Assembly: GCA_965199745.1 (NCBI GenBank)
Contig: CBDATB010000013.1
Span: 434,001 to 498,000 of the forward strand
DNA from: CBDATB01 sp965199745
GTDB taxonomy: Bacteria; Bacteroidota; Bacteroidia; Cytophagales; Flammeovirgaceae
DNA length: 64,000 nucleotides
Direction: 5' to 3'
Part shown: piece by piece, positions 9,113-19,720 of the stretch
Numbering within the stretch: position 1 is the first letter of the stretch
Layout of the letters: each line of letters starts with the position of its first letter
Notes under the pieces: generated by a model
Told to the model about the DNA's origin: nothing
Databases searched by the model: none
What the model saw: only the letters and a program-made list of their open reading frames with translations
Made by a program: the position numbers and the translations under genes

Positions 9113-11746
9113 ATGTGTAAAATTAGCTTATATATTGCATTCTTACTATTTTCTATCCAATCGTTATATGCACAGTCTACCTTACAGACTCCTATTAGTC
9201 TTCACTTAGAAGAAGTAACTTATCAGCAGGCCCTATCCACGATTGCTGAAATTACCGGGGTTTCTTTTGTTTATAGCTCCTCTGTATTGCCGGCTAATAA
9301 GATCTCTTTAAGGCTAAAAAACCAAGATTTAAGTCAGGTGTTAAGAATATTATTTGCCAATACCCGCATTGTCTACGTTTTTCACAAGCAAGAAATTATT
9401 TTAAAACTCGGTAAGCAAAAATCGAAACAAAAATCCATTATTTCTGGCTGCATAAAAGATGAGAAAACCGGTGAGGTACTTCCGGGAGTGCTTATTGCTA
9501 TTGAACACACAAACCGGGGGGTTGTCAGCAACGATCATGGGTTTTATTCTTTGAGCTTAGCACCAGCAAACTATCGGCTGTTTTATAGCTATTTGGGTTA
9601 TCGCAGAACATACCGACAAGTGCTAGTCTCGGCAGATACTGTGCTAGATATTTTTATACAGCAAAAGAATAAAGAACTCGAAGAGGTTGTTGTGCAGGGG
9701 ATGCGCAATAATGAAGCTTTTTTTAGCACCACAGCCAACGATGGTCTTAGCATTAATGCAAAAACAGTCCAGCAAATGCCTTCTTTTTTGGGTGAGTACG
9801 ATTTGATTAAGTCCTTCCAGCTATTGCCCGGCATACAAACCTCTACGGAAGGCAGTGCGGGTATGGTGGTACGCGGAGGGTCTATCGAACAAAATCTGAT
9901 TCTTTTAGATGATGTACCACTATATAATACGGCACATCTTTTCGGTTTCTTTTCAGTATTTAATCCCGATATTGTCCAAAATGCTTCCTTGCATAAAGGC
10001 AGTATTCCCGCTAACTATGGCGGAAGACTTTCGTCTGTACTCAATGTAAATGTGAGAGAAGGCAATAAATATAAAAGAAAATGGACGGGAGGAGTAGGTA
10101 CTATTTCCACCCGCTTAACTTTTGAAACTCCTATTAATGAGGGTAAGGGATCTGTTATTATTTCTGGTAGGAGAACATATCTGGATTTTTTATTAAATTC
10201 TTTCTCCTTTGCTTCAAATAATAGCCCTTCAAATGATGTTTTCAGCAATAACTTTTTCTTTCACGATATATATCTTAAAGGAACTTATCAGCTGGGCCGA
10301 AGAAGTAAGATACAAGCCTTGGGTTACTACGGACGCGACAGGGTGAGTTTCCAGGCAGGTTTACGCAATATTTGGGATAGCCATGCGTATTCACTGGGTT
10401 GGAATTACATTATTAACTCCAGAATGTTTTCCAATATGACTATTTTTAGAAGCCATATCCTGAGTAGGACTTCTAGCCAGCTTTTTTCTAGTTTGGGCAA
10501 TCAGAGCAAGTATAGGTTGGCAAGTAATGGGTTCAAACAGCGTTTTACTTTTTATATACAGCCCGACGCTCATCTTGATTTTGGTTTTCAAACTACTTAT
10601 CAAGCTTATTTATTTGGTGAGATCTTACCTTTAGGAGAAAATTCCCAGATTGAACCTAAGAAAGGTAATCGGGTTTATGCCATAGAATCGGCTGCTTATG
10701 CTTCTCTCAACTATTTTATTACGCCCAAGTGGCGTATAAATTTGGGTTTGCGTTTTTCTCGTTTTGATAATATTGGACCGAGCAGGCAGTATATTTATAA
10801 TACATTTCAAGTAGTTGCTCCTGAAACCAGTACAGAAAATATTATAGATACTATTCATCACAAGGGTGCTTACCACACATATCAGGGATTTGAGCCTCGT
10901 GTCGCCCTTAAAATGATGCCCAATAAAAATAGCAGTTTTAAGCTTTCCTATGACTTAACCCGACAGTATATCCACCGTTTTACTAATGCCAATACAGCCT
11001 CTCCTGCAGATATTTGGGTGTCTGCAAGTCCTTATATCAAACCACAAATAGCGTACATATTTTCGGCTGATTATCAGCAAAAACTTTTAAACAACACTTA
11101 TAGCTTTTCATTGGGAACTTATTACAAAATGCTGCGCGGTCAGTTAGATTCCAAAAACTCTGTAAATTTACTACTAAGCGACCATTTTGAAACTGAAGTT
11201 TTAGAAGGTACTGCTAGGAGCTATGGTATGGAGTGGATATTCAAAAAAAACAATGGTAGAATGACGGGATGGCTAAGCTATACCTATAGTAAGACTGATC
11301 GTATTATTCCGGGAATTAACGATGGAAAACCTTATGCTCCTTTGTTTGATAAAAGGCATGATTTTTCTTTAGTATGCTCCTATGATATAGCCCCGCGTAT
11401 TAATATTTCTGCTACTTGGGTGTATAGCTCCGGGATACCTTTTTCTCCTCCCTCGGGTAAGTATGAGATAAATGGTCATGTTGTGCCGCAATACCAGAGT
11501 AGAAACTCTTTCAGGCTGCCCGACACACACAGAATGGATTTGTCAATTACTTTTTTTAGGAAAAAAATACAGAGAGATAGAAAAAATGAAAGTAACTTCA
11601 ATATTTCTATTTATAATATTTATAGTAAAAAGAATACCTTTGCCTATGTGTTTAGGCAAAGTAGCCAAAAGCCTGACGAAACAGAAGTTGTAAAGCTATA
11701 TCTTTTTAAGATTTTTCCCTCTTTCACTTATAATTTTAAGTTTTAG
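9113..11746 (+). CDS. TonB-dependent receptor with STN and carboxypeptidase-like domains
   Basis: 877-residue outer-membrane receptor. Signal peptide ends at LYAQ. An STN (secretin/TonB N-terminal) domain covers about 25-100 and a carboxypeptidase-D regulatory-like beta-sandwich covers about 108-195 (GCIKDEKTGEVLPGV...GFYSLSLAPANYRLFYSYLGY). The TonB plug spans about 200-330 (GMVVRGGSIEQNLILLDDVPLYN) and a 22-strand barrel ends in the aromatic C-terminus YNFKF. STN domains often signal to a FecR/sigma pair, but none is in the window. The ligand is unknown. It is followed 4 bp later by a DUF4249 lipoprotein, a common Bacteroidota pairing in which the lipoprotein is the likely partner of the receptor. 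Confidence 0.9.
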   Translation: MCKISLYIAFLLFSIQSLYAQSTLQTPISLHLEEVTYQQALSTIAEITGVSFVYSSSVLPANKISLRLKNQDLSQVLRILFANTRIVYVFHKQEIILKLGKQKSKQKSIISGCIKDEKTGEVLPGVLIAIEHTNRGVVSNDHGFYSLSLAPANYRLFYSYLGYRRTYRQVLVSADTVLDIFIQQKNKELEEVVVQGMRNNEAFFSTTANDGLSINAKTVQQMPSFLGEYDLIKSFQLLPGIQTSTEGSAGMVVRGGSIEQNLILLDDVPLYNTAHLFGFFSVFNPDIVQNASLHKGSIPANYGGRLSSVLNVNVREGNKYKRKWTGGVGTISTRLTFETPINEGKGSVIISGRRTYLDFLLNSFSFASNNSPSNDVFSNNFFFHDIYLKGTYQLGRRSKIQALGYYGRDRVSFQAGLRNIWDSHAYSLGWNYIINSRMFSNMTIFRSHILSRTSSQLFSSLGNQSKYRLASNGFKQRFTFYIQPDAHLDFGFQTTYQAYLFGEILPLGENSQIEPKKGNRVYAIESAAYASLNYFITPKWRINLGLRFSRFDNIGPSRQYIYNTFQVVAPETSTENIIDTIHHKGAYHTYQGFEPRVALKMMPNKNSSFKLSYDLTRQYIHRFTNANTASPADIWVSASPYIKPQIAYIFSADYQQKLLNNTYSFSLGTYYKMLRGQLDSKNSVNLLLSDHFETEVLEGTARSYGMEWIFKKNNGRMTGWLSYTYSKTDRIIPGINDGKPYAPLFDKRHDFSLVCSYDIAPRINISATWVYSSGIPFSPPSGKYEINGHVVPQYQSRNSFRLPDTHRMDLSITFFRKKIQRDRKNESNFNISIYNIYSKKNTFAYVFRQSSQKPDETEVVKLYLFKIFPSFTYNFKF

Positions 11747-11750
11747 CATC

Positions 11751-12551
11751 TTGATGAAACGGTTTATCCGTTTATATTGTCCACTATTTGTTTTACTTTT
11801 TTGCACGTGCGAAGAACGAGTCGATTTGAGTCTTCCTCCCGTTGACCCTGTACTTGTCATAGATGCTATAGTAGCAAATATACCCGATGAGAGCCGTATA
11901 TTGCTCTCCACTACTGCACCCTACAACCAGCCCGGTACTACTCCCAAAGTGACAGATGCCATTGTAATTGTCAGTGATAAGCAAGGCAGAGATTTTACTT
12001 TTTTCCATCAAGGTACTGGAAGATATACAGCTCCCAAAGCTACTTTTCAGCAGGGAGTGGAGTATGATTTGAAAGTTATCTACAACAAACAAACTTACAC
12101 TGCCAGCAGCATCATGCCCTACCAAGTAAATTTGGATAGCGGAAGGCTTGGCGATAATAATTTGTCAACTAACCTATCTTTTTCTTATGTGAATGCCGAT
12201 TTTAAGGACCCGCTAGGCGTAAAAAATTACTATATGTGGGAAACCTTTGTTAATGGTAATAGAGTCAATACTAAAGATATTGTTGTTCACGATGATAGTG
12301 GGGTCGACGGAAAAAAACTATCTTATACTGTGCTTATCCCTTTTCCTGATAAAAATCATATTGTTACCACAAAATTATTAAGCATCAACAGGGAATCTTT
12401 TGATTATTATTCTTCACTAAAAAAATTAGTTGAGCAGGATGCTTCCTCTCAATCTTCTCCTCAAAACCCCAAAACAAATATCAGCGGTGGCGTGCTGGGT
12501 TTTTTCGCTGCTGTAGCAGTCTCTACTATTGATATTTCTTCAGAAGAATAG
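11751..12551 (+). CDS. DUF4249-family lipoprotein, partner of the TonB receptor
   Basis: 266-residue lipoprotein. The N-terminus FVLLFCTC carries a lipobox Cys, followed by EERVDLSLPPVDPVLVIDA. The body shows the DUF4249 pattern: a beta-sandwich opening with VLVIDAIVAN and ILLSTTAPYNQPG, then TDAIVIVSDKQGRDFTF, GTGRYTAPKATFQQGVEYDLKV and a later KNYYMWETFV segment. It starts 4 bp after the receptor stop and is almost certainly cotranscribed with it. Function is not established; by analogy it is a surface-exposed accessory lipoprotein for uptake. It is somewhat shorter than many family members. Confidence 0.8.
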   Translation: MMKRFIRLYCPLFVLLFCTCEERVDLSLPPVDPVLVIDAIVANIPDESRILLSTTAPYNQPGTTPKVTDAIVIVSDKQGRDFTFFHQGTGRYTAPKATFQQGVEYDLKVIYNKQTYTASSIMPYQVNLDSGRLGDNNLSTNLSFSYVNADFKDPLGVKNYYMWETFVNGNRVNTKDIVVHDDSGVDGKKLSYTVLIPFPDKNHIVTTKLLSINRESFDYYSSLKKLVEQDASSQSSPQNPKTNISGGVLGFFAAVAVSTIDISSEE

Positions 12552-12580
12552 AAGGTGTGTTTTTATAAGTAATGTGAAAT

Positions 12581-15500
12581 TTAATGTTCTATGATAAACC
12601 TGAAATAAATAGAAGTGTTGAAACCTTGATCAAACCTGATGAAATACAATCCGTCTGCCAAATCTTTTGTTGATATTTGTGCTGTTTGGCTGGGTAAAAT
12701 AATCCCGTCTTTTTGGAATTGCCCCAAACTATTGAATATTTTCCAGATGATATTTTTTTGACTTGCTTTTTCAAAATATACACTAATCCATTCATTTGCC
12801 GGATTAGGGTATATACTAATAGTGCCAACAACTTTACTCAACTTATCTTCGAGTGCTGTTACTACTTCGGGAAAGATGGTTGGTACTTTGCTCACTGTCT
12901 GATAAATCTCTTTGGTGTTGTTATTTTGTAAGAAAGCAATAAGAATTAGGTTTTTATAATCAGTTATATTATTGGGTAGACCATTCCAAGGTATGCTAAT
13001 ACGCTGCATTGTTTTTGATAGACTCCAAGCCTTTTCTTGTAGCTGAAATCCCGCTGCACTCGGAATCATTTCTCTGAGTACCCACTCGGCGGTATTTATC
13101 CCTCCGGGTAGGGAAGATTCTAAGTTGACAACTCGTTCTACTAATGACAAATGTAGTATTAACTCTCTGTTGATAGCAGAATCTTGTACGTAAGAGATAT
13201 CCACATCAATAGCCATATTTTCACCTTGTTCTGTTGGTAGTGTTAGTGTGAGGTCAAATAATAAGGGTTCAAGTGTACTATGCAGGATATGGCTAGAATC
13301 TAAACTACTTATGCTCACCATTTCATCTCCCGATACGAAGACCTGTTGCGTTCGGTCAATACCATAATAGAGCGACCTAGCACTTGGATCTCTCGGATTT
13401 TGTTCATTCAGTGGGCCTGGTGAAGGAATATTAGTGAAATAATTGATAGCTAAAGCATCTGATCTTACATTGTTAATTATGTTAGAGAAGCGACTGTTAT
13501 TTACTGGGTCTTGTATTGAATCCGTCGTATTAGTAAAATGTTCCAACAAAACGATTTTTTTGCGTTCTTCTATAATAATATTATCAAAAGCTATTCCTGC
13601 CTTAGTTCCATCACCGTTAGCACTGAAGGCGACCCTAAAGAGTATGTTATCTTGAGTGGGTAAGTCATCTAAAAAGCGTGATATGCGTCTCCAGGTGGTA
13701 TCTTCTCCTGACCAACCTATTGGGAATGAACCCTGATTGCTGCTTACAGTGCCATTATACCAATTAAGCCCGTCCTTTATTTTGCCAAGCGTCTGCCAGT
13801 TTTCTCCATTATCTGCGGAATACTGTATAATTAGACCGTCTTCTTCTACGTCTGTGCTATACCAGAGATTCATTGTAATAGATGGTTTGCCCAGTGCCCT
13901 TAAATCAAAACATGGGCTGAATACAAACGACCTGTCATTATTTTTATATTTACCATCGAGATTGGTAGCCCAAGCGTTGGTATTCGTAATGCCAACATCG
14001 GCAGCTGCCCCTTTTAGCGAGCCCAATTCCCAGGTTATGCTATCGTTCCCAGCGGCATACCAGCCATGTAGTTCAAAAGCGATACCATCCTCAAAATTTT
14101 CCTTATAAGGGTTAGAGGGAGTAACAGTTATTGACGGTAAGATATAGACATTTTGCGTAATACTTGACGTACAATTATTTTTCAATGTGGCAGTAAGAGT
14201 AACTTGGTAAAGCCCTGGTTGAGCATATTCATGATTAATAGTAGTGCCTTCTAGCTTTGCAGTATTTCCATCGCCAAAATCCCATCTGTAGCTGTCAACT
14301 TGCCCTAAATTAAGCGAAGAAGTAGAAGTAAATATTGTTTGCTGTCCTTGGCAAATATTTTTCCAAACGAAGTCTACTTCAGGTATGCTCTCGACAGCAA
14401 TTTTTCTTGTAATAGTATTTGAACATCTTTTCTTTGTCCATACTTTAAGCGTTACATCATAGCTTCCCGGATTTCCTTTAAAGACATTGGTGGGGTTTTG
14501 TATCTTCGCAGTATCATCAGGCATACCTGGAATTTGGTTTTCAAATATCCACTCCCATGCAACGATGCTATCTGTCTTAACTATTGTAGATGCATCCTGA
14601 AATTGTACTGCTCTTTCAAAGCACCCGCTACTAATGCTAAAATTAGGTTTTGGTAAAGGGTTCACTTCAAAAGTGATACTATCAGTAGCAGAGCAGCCAT
14701 CAGAAGAAGTGAAATTGTAGATCAATTTATGGAAGGTTTGTGCTGTATCATTAGATACGGAAGCAGCAGCAATAGAAGGGTTAAACGTAGCACCTAAACT
14801 GCTACTATTGGTGATACCTGTTCCTGACCATGTACCTGCACCTGTAAGCGGCCTGTCTTCTTCATCTACGATATTAGCTCTAATAATGATTCCCGTGCTG
14901 TCTGAAACACAATAGGTAACGCTATCTACGCCATATTCATTTTCAGTAAAAATAGAAATTTCAGGAACTTGGTGTATTGTCAGGGTAATTTCAGCCGTTG
15001 GACTGGGGCATGCTGCTTGCAGTCTTTGTGTTACATAAATTGTATAGCTACCCGCAATATTGGTATTGATACCCAAATTCACTGCATTGATAGAGTCTGC
15101 TATGATGGCAAACAGATTGTTGGTGTTCAAGCTCCAACCTACCTCAAAATCTTCAGCATCTGGATTGCCATTTACCCCAGCTCCTTTGTTGGTAATCCTG
15201 AAGCTAGGTAGCTCTTCGCCTTGACAATATTCGTTGCTAGTAGTAACCGAATTTTGTGTAATGTCAAACATGTCGAAACTAGGAGTAGCAGGAATATCAT
15301 AAAAAGTAATTTTTATACTATCTGCATCTGCTGCATCTGTTTCGCATCGCGTGAAATGGTTTTGTGTTACATAAATGATATTATCACCAAAATTCAGCGT
15401 ACTTACATTGGGAATGAAGGTATGGTTTCCAATACTTCCTACCTGGCTCGGCGAGCCTGCTATTAAGTTAGTCATTCCATCATACCAGTTAATGGTAGTA

Positions 15501-18500
15501 TTCGGGTCTCCTGCTCTAAGCGTGTCAGCTACTAATGTAGGTACATCTTTTTGTGTGATAAGATTATCAACACAAATGATTGTATCCTCGAAAGCGATAG
15601 TAGGTGCAGCAGGCAAGGGTCTTATAATAATGGGTTGGGTAACACTGTCTTGGCAGTTATTTGCATTTTGGTGGGTATAAGATAAAATATAACTACCCAC
15701 TTCTAAAGCGGCGGGTTTTAATGTATCCAAATTGCTTGACAAAAGTGTGCCTGCCGCCGATACGCTATACAAATCAAACTGACCCGTGTCGGTGTTATTT
15801 GTCAGATTATTCACAGGAAAGCCTTTATTGAGTAGATAGATATTTTCGTCAGATGTGCAATATTCAATGTTTCCACCATTTTCTAATCCAATACTATTGT
15901 TCTCTGTTAAATTTTGTATACTCACATTGGGCAGCTTATTAACAACAGTTGCTTGTCGAGTGATTTCTCTGATGTCTGTGGGATCTGCATCATTTACTTG
16001 ATTGGCTATTACATTAATCGTTCTTGATGTAATACTGGGACTGAAAGTTATTATTCTAGGAACAAAATAAAATTTTCCATCAACCTCTCTTACACCGGTA
16101 CCTGAGTAAGAATGGAAAGAGAAGTTCGGATTAATTAGGTTAGCAATCCCGTTGGAGTTACTCCCGACGGGTAATAACAGCTCGGTAGAATCTGCTGTAA
16201 ATGTACTATAAGTAGAATCTCCACTAGCACAGTAAGCAGTCATAAGCCCGTCAATTGGATTGACATCGTCAAAAACACTAAATTCCACTGTTTCGGTGTT
16301 GGTACAGTTATTAACACTGTCTGTATAAGTATAGGTAATTTGGTGAGGTGTATTGATACTTCTTGTTAAAGTGGTGCCCGCAATTTGGGGATTGAAAAAA
16401 TAGATGCTATTATCGCCATTACTCACCACACCCGGTCCCGAGAAGACCCCTGTTCCACTTTCAGTCGGTCCCGGGTTTGCGTTCAATTGTACATTATCTC
16501 CATGAGCAGCAAAAACAACTATTTCTGCTATAATATCCACATTTGGCAGTGGATTGACCGTAATAATTACGGTATCGGTGGCAGAGACACATTTATCTTT
16601 GTTAACAAGTGTTAGCGTGTAAGTATATATCTTTGTACTAGTACTTTCTGGTGGCGTGATAATTGGGTTACTGCCTGATAGCCCCAAATTATTGACCCCT
16701 CCATCTACTATCTCTTCCCAGATATAAGTATAAGGAACATCTCCGCCGTTGATGACTGTGGGACTACCCCCTAATGTTACGCTTTCGCCGCTGCAAATAG
16801 CCCTATTACTACCTGCATCTACAGTTGGTGTGATATTATTAAGAACGATATCTCTCGTTAGTGAACTACTGGTCAGGCTGGCGTCATCGGTTTTAAATTC
16901 TATGGCGATTTGCCTAGTTGAATCAACACCTAAGGGTTTGGTATGAATATAATTTACAGATCTTAACGCATTGACATAATTGGGTAGGGTGTCATTGCCT
17001 GATAAAGTTAGTATACCGTTTGTGTTATTCCAATTACCTCTAATAGTAGCTGTATTTGTGAAAACTAAAGTATCTTGGCTTCTATCATAATTATCACTAA
17101 TTGTAATGCTTGCTCCCGACAGCGTGTCACTATCCACGTCACTTATATTGATTAAATTGGTAATTATAATACTGGTAGTACATGAAGTATAATCTAATGC
17201 AGTTGGCTCTATATCTGCCAAAATAGGCGCATCATTTTCGGATAAAACACTGATATTAAGTGTTTCATCATCACTTGCTTCGTTGTTATCATCTGTTTCT
17301 ATTCTTATAATTGATGTGCCGTTAAAATTGGGCGTTGGTGAGAAGACCATTCTATTGAGTGCCGTATTGACATTATTTAGTGTACCCGAAAAAGCGAAGA
17401 AGCCATCTTTTGTTCCATCACCTACAAGAAAAGATAAGCCAGTCGTTGTACTAAATGTAACAACACCGTTAATGATGGTCATCATTATTTGCTGATCGTC
17501 TAAATCTTCATCCGTAATACTGATGTTATTGAAACTTATTTCATTGTCTTCTATAATGGTTGGGCTTGCAGGAAAACGTACAATGGGTGCATCATTAACA
17601 GGATTGATAGTGAGTGCAAAGGTTTGGGTGGCAGTGGAGTCATCATTATTTCCACTGATTAGGTCGATTCCGTCGTCAGTAGCGGTGATAGTAAAAATTT
17701 GCGTTCCAGAGCTATCGTTGACCTGACTAATATCGACTTTTCCGGTGTTGCTATTAAAGTTAATATTGGCAAAAGTAACGGAATTAGGGCTGAGTGCGTA
17801 TGTTATTGTTTGGCTTGCTTCATCGCTGGGTGAGTTGTCAGTCAGCGTAATGGTTTGTGTAGAGGTAAAATCCTCATCGACAGTAATGGTATTTGTATTT
17901 AGAAAAAACAAAGGCGCATCATTTATAGAAGTAATACCAATATTTCTTGTGAGTTGATTGCTGTTACTTATACCATCGTTAACGGTGAAGGTAATCACTC
18001 TTGTGGCAGTATTGGGATTTTCGCTGGAGTTGAGGTAGGTAATAGAGCGGAGAGCAGTTTGGTAATTTGTTAGTGTAGTGTTTCCCGAAAGCGATAGTAT
18101 ACCGTTACTATTATCAAAACTACCAGTAATACCATTTTGGTTTGTAAATATCAGGCTGTCTTCACCTATTTGGTAAGCTGTTGAAATTTCGATAGTGGCA
18201 GTATCTATGACTCCTCCATCATCATCGCCAACTGTGATAGCGTTGGTTATATTGGTGGCTGTATCGTTTTCAGTATATGCAATAATGTCCTCTTCAAGAT
18301 TAGCTAATACGGGTACATCATTGCGGATAAATGGGTTGGTGTTTAAATTTGCTGTAAAACTATTTGTAACTAACCAATTATTTGCATCGTTGATAAGTAC
18401 GTATAAATTGGCGAGATCACTGCTGACTCGATCCCCTATGTATTCTCCATCATCCGCTCCTATGCTTATCGTGTCGTCCGTACTGAGTCCTTGCGGTAGT

Positions 18501-19606
18501 ATGGTGAGTTGCCCACCTTCAGTATTAACACCATGTAGGAAGCTAATTACTAACCTAGTGGTAGGGTTGTAGCCTTGTAAGGCAATGATATTATCTCCGG
18601 TATTAGCCAAGGCCAAATTTCCTGAAAAATCAGCACTATTATTAGCATGATCAATCACCGTACCCCCACTCATATTTGAGGGTGCTGTGTAGGTAATTTG
18701 CCCTTCACCAGCATTCAAAGTATCGCTTCCACTTGCAGTAGGTTCTCTGTCAGTGAATATAATCTCTGTTCCGGCAACAATATTGGCGAGTAGCACAAAA
18801 GTGAAGTCATCGCTGCCGGTATTAACGCCTATAATAGCAATTTCTCCTATATTCAGTCTGGTGCCAACAAAGCCATCATCATCACTAATGATTGCCGTAA
18901 CTTGTTGCGTTCCGGCTTCTGTGCCATTAATAACTGTATCAATATCTACAATAACGGTTTCATTACCTTCCACATCATTATCATTATTTCCTGTGATGCT
19001 TATGCTGTCTTTGGAATTACCTGCCCCAATAGTAATGCTTGATGCAGCAGTATAATCTGCTCCTCCTCCCGTAGCGTTGCCGCTAAAAGTGAGGTTGACA
19101 GTCGTGGCAAGACCCGAAACTGTCGAAAGCTCAGCTATTGCGTAGGCAATGCCTCCATTTTCTGCCAATGGACTGCCTGATAAATCCAATGTTACGCTAG
19201 GCGGGCTGTCATCATCGCTAATAGTTATACTTTGGCTAGCTGTGGCACCTATTGCAATTCCTGCAGATGGATTTGAGATAGTTAGTATAGCGATTTCGTC
19301 GCCTTCATGGATAATGTCATTTTGCACAGTAAGAGTAACCGATGCGGTTATCGCCCCATCAGGAATGCTAATTACGGTATTACTCAGCAAGAAATCACTA
19401 GCTTCGATACCTGCCCCAGTAGTAGCTATATCAACGGTTTGATTACCTGATACTGTACTGCTAGCTGTAGCTGTTACGGTGATAACTGTCGCTGATGCCT
19501 CTGAGGCTATATTACTACTCACAGAGAGATTTATATTATTTTGTGCATAACTCACTAGGGATGAAAAGAAAATAAGGAGTGTAAGTAAGTGGCGTTTGTT
19601 ATGCAT
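12581..19606 (-). CDS. Giant multidomain T9SS surface protein with type A sorting domain
   Basis: 2341 residues, secreted through the Sec signal peptide (ending SYAQ) and then by T9SS. Domains in order: two Calx-beta modules (about 22-250; ends ITISDDD and IISDDDG), a region resembling a lamin-tail/N-anchor fold (about 250-430) and cadherin/VCBS-like repeats (about 430-960). Ig/PKD-like repeats follow (about 960-1790, including FGDGNTAKLEGTTINHEYAQPG), then a MAM-like choice-of-anchor J jelly roll (NFEDGIAFELHGW). An Omp28-like segment (IVLLEHFTNT) comes next and the C-terminus is a type A Por-secretion tail (SIYPNPANEWISV...LADGLYFIRF). Likely a cell-surface adhesin or gliding-type protein. 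Many acidic Calx-beta and cadherin loops suggest calcium binding. It ends 29 bp from a convergent gene. Confidence 0.9.
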   Translation of the reverse strand: MHNKRHLLTLLIFFSSLVSYAQNNINLSVSSNIASEASATVITVTATASSTVSGNQTVDIATTGAGIEASDFLLSNTVISIPDGAITASVTLTVQNDIIHEGDEIAILTISNPSAGIAIGATASQSITISDDDSPPSVTLDLSGSPLAENGGIAYAIAELSTVSGLATTVNLTFSGNATGGGADYTAASSITIGAGNSKDSISITGNNDNDVEGNETVIVDIDTVINGTEAGTQQVTAIISDDDGFVGTRLNIGEIAIIGVNTGSDDFTFVLLANIVAGTEIIFTDREPTASGSDTLNAGEGQITYTAPSNMSGGTVIDHANNSADFSGNLALANTGDNIIALQGYNPTTRLVISFLHGVNTEGGQLTILPQGLSTDDTISIGADDGEYIGDRVSSDLANLYVLINDANNWLVTNSFTANLNTNPFIRNDVPVLANLEEDIIAYTENDTATNITNAITVGDDDGGVIDTATIEISTAYQIGEDSLIFTNQNGITGSFDNSNGILSLSGNTTLTNYQTALRSITYLNSSENPNTATRVITFTVNDGISNSNQLTRNIGITSINDAPLFFLNTNTITVDEDFTSTQTITLTDNSPSDEASQTITYALSPNSVTFANINFNSNTGKVDISQVNDSSGTQIFTITATDDGIDLISGNNDDSTATQTFALTINPVNDAPIVRFPASPTIIEDNEISFNNISITDEDLDDQQIMMTIINGVVTFSTTTGLSFLVGDGTKDGFFAFSGTLNNVNTALNRMVFSPTPNFNGTSIIRIETDDNNEASDDETLNISVLSENDAPILADIEPTALDYTSCTTSIIITNLINISDVDSDTLSGASITISDNYDRSQDTLVFTNTATIRGNWNNTNGILTLSGNDTLPNYVNALRSVNYIHTKPLGVDSTRQIAIEFKTDDASLTSSSLTRDIVLNNITPTVDAGSNRAICSGESVTLGGSPTVINGGDVPYTYIWEEIVDGGVNNLGLSGSNPIITPPESTSTKIYTYTLTLVNKDKCVSATDTVIITVNPLPNVDIIAEIVVFAAHGDNVQLNANPGPTESGTGVFSGPGVVSNGDNSIYFFNPQIAGTTLTRSINTPHQITYTYTDSVNNCTNTETVEFSVFDDVNPIDGLMTAYCASGDSTYSTFTADSTELLLPVGSNSNGIANLINPNFSFHSYSGTGVREVDGKFYFVPRIITFSPSITSRTINVIANQVNDADPTDIREITRQATVVNKLPNVSIQNLTENNSIGLENGGNIEYCTSDENIYLLNKGFPVNNLTNNTDTGQFDLYSVSAAGTLLSSNLDTLKPAALEVGSYILSYTHQNANNCQDSVTQPIIIRPLPAAPTIAFEDTIICVDNLITQKDVPTLVADTLRAGDPNTTINWYDGMTNLIAGSPSQVGSIGNHTFIPNVSTLNFGDNIIYVTQNHFTRCETDAADADSIKITFYDIPATPSFDMFDITQNSVTTSNEYCQGEELPSFRITNKGAGVNGNPDAEDFEVGWSLNTNNLFAIIADSINAVNLGINTNIAGSYTIYVTQRLQAACPSPTAEITLTIHQVPEISIFTENEYGVDSVTYCVSDSTGIIIRANIVDEEDRPLTGAGTWSGTGITNSSSLGATFNPSIAAASVSNDTAQTFHKLIYNFTSSDGCSATDSITFEVNPLPKPNFSISSGCFERAVQFQDASTIVKTDSIVAWEWIFENQIPGMPDDTAKIQNPTNVFKGNPGSYDVTLKVWTKKRCSNTITRKIAVESIPEVDFVWKNICQGQQTIFTSTSSLNLGQVDSYRWDFGDGNTAKLEGTTINHEYAQPGLYQVTLTATLKNNCTSSITQNVYILPSITVTPSNPYKENFEDGIAFELHGWYAAGNDSITWELGSLKGAAADVGITNTNAWATNLDGKYKNNDRSFVFSPCFDLRALGKPSITMNLWYSTDVEEDGLIIQYSADNGENWQTLGKIKDGLNWYNGTVSSNQGSFPIGWSGEDTTWRRISRFLDDLPTQDNILFRVAFSANGDGTKAGIAFDNIIIEERKKIVLLEHFTNTTDSIQDPVNNSRFSNIINNVRSDALAINYFTNIPSPGPLNEQNPRDPSARSLYYGIDRTQQVFVSGDEMVSISSLDSSHILHSTLEPLLFDLTLTLPTEQGENMAIDVDISYVQDSAINRELILHLSLVERVVNLESSLPGGINTAEWVLREMIPSAAGFQLQEKAWSLSKTMQRISIPWNGLPNNITDYKNLILIAFLQNNNTKEIYQTVSKVPTIFPEVVTALEDKLSKVVGTISIYPNPANEWISVYFEKASQKNIIWKIFNSLGQFQKDGIILPSQTAQISTKDLADGLYFIRFDQGFNTSIYFRFIIEH

Positions 19607-19720
19607 AGCAATTGTTAATTTTTTTAATAAAAAAATAGCTGCTGAACACTAGCTTGAATCTTTCTGTAGGAACAACGATTTTTCACTATTTTATTGGTTG
19701 ATATGCAAATCTCACTTTAT

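Noticed and set aside
12713..19442. Plus-strand reading frames inside the giant T9SS gene
   Set aside because: They are antisense shadows of a repeat-rich coding gene with clear domains on the minus strand; none has a motif or signal peptide with matching context.
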